Positions 30,773 to 38,928 of a DNA stretch of 64,000 nt are shown here, one piece after another. Each line of letters begins with the position of its first letter. The first letter of the stretch is position 1. Under the pieces are notes generated by a model. The model was given only the letters and a program-made list of their open reading frames with translations. It was not told where the DNA came from and searched no databases. The translations under genes and the position numbers were made by a program. The stretch spans positions 1 to 64,000 of the forward strand of contig JAUIED010000005.1 of the NCBI GenBank assembly GCA_030428905.1, given 5' to 3'. Origin of the DNA: Gammaproteobacteria bacterium (GTDB lineage: Bacteria > Pseudomonadota > Gammaproteobacteria > Pseudomonadales > Azotimanducaceae).

Positions 30773-30807
30773 CGTACAGATTGCATATATGATATGCAAA
30801 CTGTACG
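30773..30807 (-). promoter_or_regulatory. 35-bp palindrome over the promoter of the DUF4143 ATPase gene
   Basis: The arms are CGTACAG (30773-30779) plus TTGCATAT (30781-30788), mirrored by ATATGCAA (30792-30799) plus CTGTACG (30801-30807). One mismatched pair (30780/30800) and a 3-base centre (ATG) complete it. Read on the minus strand it contains TTGCAT, a 17-base gap and TACGAT, with TACGAT ending 7 bases before the gene's ATG. An operator covering -35 and -10 of a leaderless gene is the simplest reading. Beyond it, 30808-31029 holds no gene; it has the direct repeat GTAAACTGT at 30963-30971 and 30995-31003. Confidence 0.6.
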
Positions 30808-31029
30808 GTGGGTCGTTCCTGCTGAGCTCGTTCACTCTGCGCTGTAACTGAAGCGTGTTAACTATCTGACCTTGTTTTGAGCGGGCCTGCGCTTGGTCTA
30901 GGGGCGGAGGTATTGAAGATTCGTTGACCTGCCGCCACCCTCTCTGGCCTGGAAGGAGGACTGTAAACTGTAGGCACGCACGCACCTGCATCACGTAAAC
31001 TGTCGCATTTCTCACGCGGAGAATTCAGA

Positions 31030-31707
31030 GTGCAGTTTGATGATGTCGTTCTCGGGCGTCGGAGCATCCGAGGCTACAAACCCGATCCGGTGCCAAAAGC
31101 GCTGATCAAGGAAGTCCTTTCCCTGGCCATGCGTTCGCCTTCTTCCATGAACACGCAGCCGTGGAACTTCACGGTGGTTTCCGGTGAAGTGTTGAACCGT
31201 ATCCGCGCCGGCAATACCGAGCGCAACCTCGCGGGTGTGCCGCACTCGAGAGAGTTCCGCATCGGCCAGCCGTTTGCAGGGGCGCATCGCGAGCGCCAGA
31301 TTGGCGTTGCCAAACAACTGTTCGCTGCCATGGGCATCGCGCGGGAAGACAAAGAAGGGCGCCAGGATTGGGTGCTGCGCGGCTTCCGTCAGTTCGACGC
31401 GCCAGTGTGTGTGATCATCACCTACGACCGTGAGTTGGCAGACAGCGATGACACCGCGTTCGATTGTGGCGCGGTCACCACGGCGCTGGTCAACGCCGCC
31501 TGGTCGCGGGGCCTGGGCGCGGTGATCAACAGCCAGGGCATCATGCAGTCGCCGGTCGTGCGGGAACATGCCAAGATTCCAGAAGACCAGGTGATCATGA
31601 AAGCGGTTGCGCTGGGTTGGCCCGATGACAGCTTTCCTGCGAACGCTGTAGTCTCCGAGCGCAAGAGCGTGGACGAGGCCGCTCGGTTTCTGGGCTTCGA
31701 CGACTGA
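31030..31707 (+). CDS. Nitroreductase-family flavoprotein
   Basis: This 225-residue FMN protein has RRSIRGYKPDPVP (phosphate-binding Arg/Ser loop), MRSPSSMNTQPWNFTVV and the C-terminal GWPDDSFPAN, all typical of the NfsA/NfnB nitroreductase superfamily. Members reduce nitro groups, quinones or enones with NAD(P)H; the RSPSSMNTQPW motif is the FMN contact. The GTG start follows GGAGAATTC, and no better start lies nearby. It is separated from the GPH symporter by 63 bases in the same direction. The natural substrate is unknown. Confidence 0.88.
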   Translation: MQFDDVVLGRRSIRGYKPDPVPKALIKEVLSLAMRSPSSMNTQPWNFTVVSGEVLNRIRAGNTERNLAGVPHSREFRIGQPFAGAHRERQIGVAKQLFAAMGIAREDKEGRQDWVLRGFRQFDAPVCVIITYDRELADSDDTAFDCGAVTTALVNAAWSRGLGAVINSQGIMQSPVVREHAKIPEDQVIMKAVALGWPDDSFPANAVVSERKSVDEAARFLGFDD

Positions 31708-31770
31708 GCCGGTGCCATTGCGGGCCTCGGCGGTTGCAACCGGTAAGGAAGATCGCTGAGGGGAGGCGCA

Positions 31771-33123
31771 TTGGTTCACAACGATGGTAAGCGGCTGAAG
31801 AACTCCACGCTGTTCTACTACAGCTTGACCGAGCTGCCGGTGATGATGGGGTTGTTTGCGGTGATGGTGTTCATCCCGCGCTTCTATACCAGCGATGTCG
31901 GCGTGCCGCTGGCGTTGGTGGGCACGTACATTCTGGTGGCGCGGATCGTTGATCTGGTCACTGATCCGCTCATGGGGTTTATCAGCGATCGCGTGCCGAC
32001 ACCTTGGGGTAAACGCAAACCCTGGATCGTGCTGAGCGGCCCGGTGATGATGGTGTCCATCTACATGCTGTTCATGCCGCCGGAAGGCGCGGGCGGCGGC
32101 CACATGCTGTTCTGGATGCTGGTGCTGGGCCTTGGGCAGACGTTGGTGATCATCCCCTACTGGTCCTGGGGTGCGGAGTTGTCCACCGACTACAACGAGC
32201 GTTCCCGAGTCACCGGGTGGCGCGCGCAGGCTGGTATCGTCGGCAACTTCGCCACGCAGATCATCCCCATCACAGCGGCTGCCTTGTTTGCCTACACAAC
32301 CGATGCAGAGTCCATTCTTCGCCTGGTGGGCATCACCCTCATCATCCTGATGCCCATCTGCATCATATTCACCGTCACACGGGTGCCGGAACCCGTGCGT
32401 CCGCCCCAGGAGCGCGTACGCGTTCTCGAGGGGCTGAAGCTCATGGTGACCAACAAGCCGTTTCTGCGCCTGGTGATCGCTTTCATGATTGGCTATATCG
32501 GCCTGAATATCACCACGCCGCTGTATCTGTTCTACGTGTCGGACGTTCTGGGGGCGGAGGATAAAACACCCTACATCCTCAGCCTCAACATGCTTACGGG
32601 CTTTGCTTCGGTACCGTTTTGGGTGTGGCTTTCCACGAAAATCTCGAAGCACCGGGCCTATGTGGCTGCCTTCGCGCTGATCGCCTTTACGCATCCGTTC
32701 TATCTGCTGCTGGGTGAGGGCGATATCTGGTGGATGATTCCGGTCACGCTGGCTACCGGGTTCGCGTCCGGAGGCTTCAGCCAGATGCTGCCCAACGCGA
32801 TGAAGGCGGATGTCATCGACTATGACACTCTGCGCACAGGTGAAAACCGGGCGGCGCTGTTCTTCTCCGCCTGGTCCTTCGCGCAGAAATCCACGGCATC
32901 CATCGGGGCCGCGATCGCCATGTTTGGTCTCGCGTTTCTGGGGTTCAATGCGGAGCCTGGGGCTGTCAACGGTGAGGAAGAGCTCTTTGGTCTACGTTTT
33001 CTGTTTTCCACATTTCCGTCGATCTTCTTTCTCGGCGGCGCGCTGATCGTGTGGAATTTTCCCATCACTCCTGAGCGTCAGAGAGAGATTCGCGCAGAGA
33101 TCGACGCCAGAACAGGCGCTTGA
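31771..33123 (+). CDS. GPH/MelB-family sodium- or proton-coupled symporter
   Basis: This 450-residue protein has 12 membrane segments. DPLMGFISDRVPTPWGKRKPW is the GPH loop 2-3 motif and ADVIDYDTLRTGENRAALFFSAWSFAQK is the conserved C-terminal half motif. The Asp in helix 2 (VDLVTDPLMG) corresponds to cation-coupling positions of MelB. Family substrates are glycosides, pentosides, uronates and related sulfonates. The TTG start is chosen because GAGGGGAGG lies 4-12 bases upstream. It follows the nitroreductase gene and is convergent with a toxin-antitoxin pair 15 bases away. Confidence 0.87.
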   Translation: MVHNDGKRLKNSTLFYYSLTELPVMMGLFAVMVFIPRFYTSDVGVPLALVGTYILVARIVDLVTDPLMGFISDRVPTPWGKRKPWIVLSGPVMMVSIYMLFMPPEGAGGGHMLFWMLVLGLGQTLVIIPYWSWGAELSTDYNERSRVTGWRAQAGIVGNFATQIIPITAAALFAYTTDAESILRLVGITLIILMPICIIFTVTRVPEPVRPPQERVRVLEGLKLMVTNKPFLRLVIAFMIGYIGLNITTPLYLFYVSDVLGAEDKTPYILSLNMLTGFASVPFWVWLSTKISKHRAYVAAFALIAFTHPFYLLLGEGDIWWMIPVTLATGFASGGFSQMLPNAMKADVIDYDTLRTGENRAALFFSAWSFAQKSTASIGAAIAMFGLAFLGFNAEPGAVNGEEELFGLRFLFSTFPSIFFLGGALIVWNFPITPERQREIRAEIDARTGA

Positions 33124-33138
33124 ATCGGCGCTCACTGG

Positions 33139-33570
33139 TCACTCGTTCGACGACAGCACCTCTCTGGCGGCTGAGGCAAGCACGCGATCATAGGTGGCGA
33201 GCGGCGCGTTGAGCGAGACGGCCAGGTGCAGATACGCCGCGTCGTAGGCCGTAATGTTTTCGCGGAGGGCGAGTTCAAACTGCGCGCTATGATTGATGTG
33301 GTGCCGCGCCAGCCTGAGCTTCCTGAATCCTTCGAGGCCTCGTTCGATCGTTGTTGCGGCGTTGGCGGCAGCCTTTTTTACCGCCACGCTGACGATTTCG
33401 TGATCGATGAGATTGGGTGCGTGCAGCGACTTGCCACACAGAAGTTTGAGCGCTTCGTCATGCGATGGCTCCTGGAACAGGATTGCCGCCAGAACGCTGC
33501 AATCCACGACGATCGGCGGGAGCGTATCGTAGGCAGTTACGGGCTCTGCGACGAAGAGCTCTCTGCTCAT
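33139..33570 (-). CDS. PIN-domain toxin (FitB/VapC-like)
   Basis: This 143-residue PIN ribonuclease has the acidic residues Asp23 (VVDCSVL), Glu58 (IDHEIVS), Asp110 (TAYDAAYL) and Asp128 (ATYDRVL), all intact. The ATG at 33570 overlaps the antitoxin stop (ATGA). The first 17 residues before the PIN core (SRELFVAEPVTAYDTLP) are longer than in most VapCs. Such toxins cleave tRNA or rRNA; FitB of Neisseria forms a DNA-bound complex with FitA. This is the second type II pair in the window, with a different antitoxin fold from the first. Confidence 0.86.
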   Translation of the reverse strand: MSRELFVAEPVTAYDTLPPIVVDCSVLAAILFQEPSHDEALKLLCGKSLHAPNLIDHEIVSVAVKKAAANAATTIERGLEGFRKLRLARHHINHSAQFELALRENITAYDAAYLHLAVSLNAPLATYDRVLASAAREVLSSNE

Positions 33571-33851
33571 CGGCGGTCGCGCTCCTGGCGGATGATATCT
33601 ACCGCGAGGGGCCTGCCTGATGTTGCCTTCCGCCGCGGCGGCCGAACTTCCTTCGCGACTTCTTCGATCGTCAGCCATCCGGATGATTCATCACCCTGCT
33701 CGGTACGGGAAGGATTGTTCCTGCCTGGTTCGGCGGCTCGACAGACAAGGTCGAGGAGTTCGCCTTGCAGCGAGCGATGGTGATCAGCAGCCCGCTGACG
33801 CAGTTTCGCAACGACATCTTCAGGGACATTCTTGATCGATAGATTCGGCAT
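33567..33851 (-). CDS. FitA-like ribbon-helix-helix antitoxin
   Basis: This 94-residue protein starts with MPNLSIKNVPEDVVAKLRQRA and RSLQGELLDLV, the FitA/Arc-type ribbon-helix-helix. A proline- and Arg-rich tail (RPPRRKATSGRP) would contact the toxin. The ATG at 33851 gives the standard N-terminus; longer readings add unrelated sequence. It should dimerise, bind direct or inverted repeats upstream of itself and neutralise the overlapping PIN toxin. Three repeats spaced 11 bases apart lie 13-41 bases before its start. Confidence 0.85.
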   Translation of the reverse strand: MPNLSIKNVPEDVVAKLRQRAADHHRSLQGELLDLVCRAAEPGRNNPSRTEQGDESSGWLTIEEVAKEVRPPRRKATSGRPLAVDIIRQERDRR

Positions 33852-33863
33852 CGACAGACTCCG

Positions 33864-33892
33864 ATATGGCTCCAATATGGCGCCATTATGGC
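33864..33892 (-). promoter_or_regulatory. Operator: three heptamer repeats at 11-bp spacing before fitA-like gene
   Basis: ATATGGC (33864-33870), ATATGGC (33875-33881) and TTATGGC (33886-33892) are direct repeats exactly 11 bases apart, one per helical turn. The last two flank a perfect ATGGCGCCAT palindrome (33877-33886). On the minus strand the repeats contain CATAAT and CATATT, good -10 hexamers. This suits cooperative loading of ribbon-helix-helix dimers on the promoter. Confidence 0.6.
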
Positions 33893-33972
33893 TCTGATTT
33901 AGCCGCTCGGTCCACGAGGCAGCCGCTATTCGTTCGAGAAATTGGCCACGCGCTGCGGCCAAGGTTGCCGCA

Positions 33973-34287
33973 ATGCAAGGATATCCCGCGGGCGGGCTGA
34001 ACGATGCTGTCAAAGGGTTCATGAGCGATCTTGGCGAGTTCGACCCGTTTGTCGAGCGCTCCAACCTGTCGGTGTCTACCGCCAGAGCGGAATATCTCCT
34101 GGCGATGAAGTGCCTGTCGATGAGGCTTGGTGCGGAGTACCACGACGAGGTAGACATTCGATACCTTCTGCGGTTTCTCAACATCGAATCCTACAGTGAG
34201 GCATTGGAAGTCGTTTCCCACTACTATCCGCTGGATGGTGTGCCACGAAAAACGCTCTACCCTCTGGAGGAGCTGTTGGGGTCCTGA
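33973..34287 (+). pseudogene. Truncated DUF6036-type nucleotidyltransferase-like gene (C-terminal part)
   Basis: The 104-residue frame reads LNDAVKGFMSDLGEFDPFVERSNL then EYLLAMKCLSMRLG, DIRYLLRFLNI and YPLDGVPRKTLYPLEELL. I recognise this as the C-terminal half of DUF6036-like proteins, small nucleotidyltransferase-fold proteins often found in antitoxin-like settings. The expected N-terminal 80-90 residues with the nucleotidyltransferase core are missing. The frame is open back to 33898 but has no plausible start there and runs into the operator of the FitAB-like pair. The ATG at 33973 has AAGG nearby, so a shortened product might still be made. Probably a remnant cut by insertion of the toxin-antitoxin module. 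Confidence 0.55.
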
Positions 34288-34348
34288 GGTTGGAGATGGC
34301 GGTAATCGCCCGGCGTGTGATGTCATGTCAGTACTGTGGGGGAAGAAG

Positions 34349-36349
34349 ATGGTTACTCAAAAACAGTCCAGATCGGCACTGCTTGTCGTTGTGGCGGCAG
34401 CGCTCTTCGCCTGCTCCGACGCAGAACGCGCTGCAAGCAGCCGCGCTCCCGCTGATGCCCAGGAGCCTGCAGGTCAGGCAATCGCTGAACCATCTGCAGC
34501 GGGGTATGAAAGAAATGCCTACTTCGGCGACCTGCACGTGCACACCACCTACTCAATGGACGCCTTCCAGTTCGGCACGCTGGCCACGCCCGACGATGCA
34601 TACCGCTACGCGCAGGGTGAGGCGATCCGGCACCCGGGTGGATTCGATATGCAGCTCGTGCGTCCCCTGGACTTTTACGCGGTAACGGATCACGGCGTGT
34701 TTCTGGGGGTGGCGCGGGCCGGTGCGGATACTTCAACGGCGATTTCGGCCTTCCCGGCGATGCAACCGATCCACAACCTCAACGCGCCGGAGAACCTGAC
34801 GCTGGCAAGCATCCCGAACCGCAGGTTTCGCGCCTGGATCGGCGGGTTACGAAAGGGTATGGCGGATTCCGAAGCACTCCGAGCAGCAGTGGCAGACACC
34901 CTGCGCACCACGTGGGCCGATGAGGTGGCTGCTGCAGATCGTCATTACATACCCGGAAAGTTCACCACCTTCGCTGCCTATGAGTACTCGACGATCCGCG
35001 ATGACGGCGGCAGCATGCATCGAAATGTGATCTTCCGTGGCACCCGCGATCTGCCCGATGCGCCATTCAACGTGCTGCGCTCGCCGGACCCGGCGGACCT
35101 GTGGAGCTGGATGGACGGTCTGAGAAGGTCAGGCGTAGAGAGCCTTGCGATTCCGCACAACTCGAACAAGTCCAACGGTCAGATGTTCGAGCTGGCGACC
35201 TGGGCAGGAGATCCGATGACGCTGAGCCACAACGAACAACGCGCGCGCAACGAACCGCTGGTGGAGATCACGCAGGTGAAGGGCACCTCGGAGACCCATC
35301 CGGCGCTGTCCATGAACGACGAGTGGGCCGGCTTCGAGATCGACCCTTACGTCGCTGGCGGCGGCCCGTTGCGCGTGGCGAAGCCGGAGGGCGGTTATGT
35401 TCGTGACGCGCTGAAGAAAGGGCTGGCGCTGGAAGCAGACGGGTTGGGCAATCCGTTCCAGTATGGGTTCATCGGTTCATCCGACACGCACACGGCCGCC
35501 GGTTCCTATGATGAGACCAACTTCTTTTCGAAGGTGGGGCTTCTTGATTCCACCGCCTCGCTTCGTGGTTCGGTGCCGATCAGTGATGATGAGCTGCAGG
35601 TTCTGAAGTTGAGCGATGCAGACAGCTCGTCTTTCTACGTTGCTTCTGATGGCAGACGTTATCTGCAGCGCAACACGTCAGCGTACGGCGCGTCTGGTCT
35701 GGCGGCGGTGTGGGCGGAGGAGAATACCCGAGAATCCATCTATGACGCGTTCCGCCGCAAGGAGACTTTCGCCACCTCAGGCCCGCGAATGCAGGTGCGG
35801 TTCTTTGCCGGCCAAGGGCTTGACGCGACCATGCTCGAAGAAACCGGTGGTTTGAGCCGCGCGTACACTCAGGGCGTGCCAATGGGTGGCGATCTGACGG
35901 CGATGCCTGGGGAGACGCCGTCGTTTCTGGTGTGGGCGGCGCGTGATGCGCAGTCGGCGCCGCTGCAGCGCGTGCAGATCATCAAAGGTTGGATTGAAAA
36001 CGGTGTAACCCACGAGCGTGTATTCGACGTGGCGTGCTCAGATGGGTTGGCCGTAAACCCGGCAACCCACCGCTGCCCGGACAACGGCGCAAAGGTCAAT
36101 CTGGCGGATTGTGCGTTCTCTGCTGATCGAGGTGCAGGGGAGCTCCGTGCGGTGTGGAAAGACCCCGAATTCAACGCGAGCCACAAGGCGTTCTACTACG
36201 CACGCGTGCTGGAAAACCCAACCTGTCGCTGGTCCACCTGGGATGCAGTACGAGCCGGGCTGGCGCCGCGGGAAAATCTCGACGCGGTGATTCAGGAACG
36301 TGCGTGGTCTTCGCCGATCTGGGTGCGCCCGGCTGGTGCGGGTGCGTGA
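34349..36349 (+). CDS. DUF3604 lipoprotein (PHP-like metal-dependent domain)
   Basis: This protein of about 666 residues has a lipoprotein signal (lipobox LFAC). The large domain starts YFGDLHVHTTYSMDAF, with the HxH of PHP-type phosphoesterases, continues with VTDHGVFLG and ends with GSSDTHTAAGSYDE. These motifs define the DUF3604 family, whose biochemical role is unknown; the His/Asp pattern suggests a polynuclear metal site. The ATG at 34349 is favoured by GGGGGAAG just upstream; an ATG at 34325 is an alternative. It is probably a periplasmic or surface hydrolase. No operon partner is evident; a DsbA-like gene follows after 33 bases. Confidence 0.88.
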   Translation: MVTQKQSRSALLVVVAAALFACSDAERAASSRAPADAQEPAGQAIAEPSAAGYERNAYFGDLHVHTTYSMDAFQFGTLATPDDAYRYAQGEAIRHPGGFDMQLVRPLDFYAVTDHGVFLGVARAGADTSTAISAFPAMQPIHNLNAPENLTLASIPNRRFRAWIGGLRKGMADSEALRAAVADTLRTTWADEVAAADRHYIPGKFTTFAAYEYSTIRDDGGSMHRNVIFRGTRDLPDAPFNVLRSPDPADLWSWMDGLRRSGVESLAIPHNSNKSNGQMFELATWAGDPMTLSHNEQRARNEPLVEITQVKGTSETHPALSMNDEWAGFEIDPYVAGGGPLRVAKPEGGYVRDALKKGLALEADGLGNPFQYGFIGSSDTHTAAGSYDETNFFSKVGLLDSTASLRGSVPISDDELQVLKLSDADSSSFYVASDGRRYLQRNTSAYGASGLAAVWAEENTRESIYDAFRRKETFATSGPRMQVRFFAGQGLDATMLEETGGLSRAYTQGVPMGGDLTAMPGETPSFLVWAARDAQSAPLQRVQIIKGWIENGVTHERVFDVACSDGLAVNPATHRCPDNGAKVNLADCAFSADRGAGELRAVWKDPEFNASHKAFYYARVLENPTCRWSTWDAVRAGLAPRENLDAVIQERAWSSPIWVRPAGAGA

Positions 36350-36382
36350 TACATTCGCGCCTTTTCGGGGGTAAATAGACAA

Positions 36383-37045
36383 ATGAGCGAGCCGCTGGAA
36401 ATCGATGTCTACTGGTCTTTTCGCAGCCCGTGGTCCTATCTTGCTACGCGGCGGCTGCGTGAGTGGCAGGATACCTATCAATTAGCCGTGAACTTCCGCG
36501 CGGTGTACCCCATCGCAATACGCACACCCGACTTCTTTCACCAGGTGCAGCCGCAATGGTTCTCCTACTTCGCCACGGATATCCATCGTGTCGCAGAGTT
36601 TCTGGGGCTGCCTTTCGTGTGGCCCAATCCCGACCCGGTGGTTCAGCTGGTCGACGCAAACGGCCGGCGCCAGACCGGCGCAGAGCAACCCTACATTTAC
36701 CGCCTGACGAGGTTGGGTGTGCTCGCAGAAGAAATGGGCCGAGGCATCGAGTTTGCGGATGAAATCTCGTCGCTGATCTGGGGCGGCACCCAGGCGTGGG
36801 ATCAGGGCGATCACCTGGCGCAGGCCACCGAGCGTGCGGGACTGGACCTGGCAGAGATGGACCGCAGAGCCGTCGGTGAAGCGGAGCGGTTGGAATCGGT
36901 CATCGAACAAAATCAGGCGGATCATCACGAGGCTGGTCATTGGGGCGTGCCGACGTGCGCGTTTCGCGGTGAGCCGTTCTTCGGTCAGGATCGCCTCGAT
37001 GTCCTCCTGTGGCGTTTGCAGAAGGAAGGGTTGCAGAGACGCTGA
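36383..37045 (+). CDS. DsbA-fold 2-hydroxychromene-2-carboxylate isomerase-like protein
   Basis: This 220-residue protein opens with IDVYWSFRSPWSYLATRRL: the SFRSPWSYLA segment marks glutathione-dependent kappa-GST/HCCA-isomerase proteins, with Ser at the catalytic position instead of CxxC. The C-terminal GVPTCAFRGEPFFGQDRLDVL is the cis-Pro loop and final helix of the fold. Family members isomerise naphthalene-pathway intermediates or conjugate glutathione. A GST-like gene follows about 90 bases downstream in the same direction, supporting a glutathione-linked job. The substrate is unknown. Confidence 0.85.
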   Translation: MSEPLEIDVYWSFRSPWSYLATRRLREWQDTYQLAVNFRAVYPIAIRTPDFFHQVQPQWFSYFATDIHRVAEFLGLPFVWPNPDPVVQLVDANGRRQTGAEQPYIYRLTRLGVLAEEMGRGIEFADEISSLIWGGTQAWDQGDHLAQATERAGLDLAEMDRRAVGEAERLESVIEQNQADHHEAGHWGVPTCAFRGEPFFGQDRLDVLLWRLQKEGLQRR

Positions 37046-37133
37046 GGGCTTGCCGCCAGACTCCAAACGTGGGCTTTGACTCCAGCGTGCGCCGCTCGCA
37101 ACAATGTACGCTCTGAATCATCTGGAACGACCC

Positions 37134-37955
37134 ATGTCGAGTAACAGCACAAGCCCTGAATTCATCACGCTGGAGCAGGCCGCAGCGATGACCACCGGCA
37201 CCCGGGTGACGTTCATTCCCGGCATCCCGGCGATGTACTCCGAAGCGCTGAAGAACATCTGCTACGTAAAGGGTGTACCCCTCATCCGTGCGCTGCACCC
37301 GATGATGGGCGTCGACAAGGAGACGGGCGAAGATCGGCAGGCGAAGCTGTACGAGCTCACCAGTCAGACCAGCTTGCCTACCATGCTGCACAACGAAGAG
37401 CGGCCGCGAAACGTCTGGATCGAGCAATTGGCGTTGGCCGAGCGTCTCGGCGCGCCGGGCTCACCGCCGTTGCTTCCCGACGACTTCGAGCAGCGGGTGG
37501 AAGTGTTGGGGCTCTGCGCGGTCGTTCTCGGCGAGGATGGCCTGGTGTGGAACATGCGCATTCTCAGCGACAGTCCGCTGGCGCGAAAGTACGGCTACAG
37601 CGAGGCGGCAAGTAAGGCGGCACCCGGCAAGATCGCTGACGTACTCCGCCTGATCGACAGCCGTCTGGAGGCGCAGGCGCAGCGGGGCGTTCGTTATCTT
37701 GTTGGTGACGCGGTGACCGCCATCGATGTGTACTGGGCGACGTTCAGCATGTGCGTGCTGCCAGCGCCGCCTGAGATCATGCCGCGCACGCGGCAGAACA
37801 AAGGTATGTTGAAGTTCTTCGCGATGAACGGACAGATTCCGGAGATCGCAGCGGCGCTCACGCCTCGCATCGAGGAACACCAGCGCTACATCCTTACGAC
37901 CTATTGTGAGGCGCCTGCGGTTCTGGGTGGCGATCCATTGGAAGATGAAGGCTGA
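37134..37955 (+). CDS. Glutathione S-transferase-like protein
   Basis: This protein of about 273 residues has an N-terminal thioredoxin-like half (VTFIPGIPAMYSEALKNICYVKGVPLIR, then SLPTMLHNEERPRNVWIEQL in place of the SNAIL/TRL motif) and a helical C-terminal half with RYLVGDAVTAIDVYW, the GST N-capping box pattern (TAxD). The glutathione motif is degenerate, so this may be a divergent, non-canonical GST. An ATG at 37104 would add ten residues; 37134 gives the cleaner start. It lies downstream of the DsbA-fold isomerase-like gene and may share its pathway. Confidence 0.72.
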   Translation: MSSNSTSPEFITLEQAAAMTTGTRVTFIPGIPAMYSEALKNICYVKGVPLIRALHPMMGVDKETGEDRQAKLYELTSQTSLPTMLHNEERPRNVWIEQLALAERLGAPGSPPLLPDDFEQRVEVLGLCAVVLGEDGLVWNMRILSDSPLARKYGYSEAASKAAPGKIADVLRLIDSRLEAQAQRGVRYLVGDAVTAIDVYWATFSMCVLPAPPEIMPRTRQNKGMLKFFAMNGQIPEIAAALTPRIEEHQRYILTTYCEAPAVLGGDPLEDEG

Positions 37956-37973
37956 GATCGTCGCCTGAGCGGC

Positions 37974-38234
37974 TCAGCTTCCCGACTTCGGCCCCGGCGG
38001 CCCGGAGGTCATGGTGCGCATGGCTGCCTGGCTGTCTTCCTTCGCAACCGCCCACTCGGACTTCTTCATGCACACTTTGCGTTTGAAGTGGGTGCCTAGC
38101 TGTTTCACGCGCTTGCACACGGTCGGATCCTGTTCCACCTTTCGTGCCTGTTCTGTTGCTTCTTCAGCGTGAACAACGGCGGTGCCGGCGAACGCCAGCG
38201 CGGTGGCGAGAACGAAAATGGTTGATCGCTTCAT
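37974..38234 (-). CDS. Small exported protein with conserved Cys pair
   Basis: This 86-residue protein has a signal peptide (residues 1-23, VVHA-EE). The mature part contains VCKRVKQLGTHFKRKVCMKKSEW: two cysteines (40 and 55) 14 residues apart, basic residues between them and a Trp at 61. I have seen this C-x14-C-x5-W pattern in small hypothetical exported proteins of proteobacteria; no function is known. A disulfide-held hairpin is likely. The C-terminus is Gly/Pro/Ser-rich. It is monocistronic, convergent with the GST-like gene. Confidence 0.65.
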   Translation of the reverse strand: MKRSTIFVLATALAFAGTAVVHAEEATEQARKVEQDPTVCKRVKQLGTHFKRKVCMKKSEWAVAKEDSQAAMRTMTSGPPGPKSGS

Positions 38235-38304
38235 GGTCTCACCTCCTGAGGCCTGCGGCTGAGTGTCACAGAATTCTGCATTGCCGACCAGTGGGCGTTT
38301 GCTG

Positions 38305-38829
<525 letters not shown>

Positions 38830-38928
38830 GGGCTCCGGTTCATCCGGCAGTAAGCGTGGTCATTGTACTGAACTTGGCCGCGAGGACAGGTACGCTTGAA
38901 ATGTGTACGTGCAGCAATCGGGGCAGCG

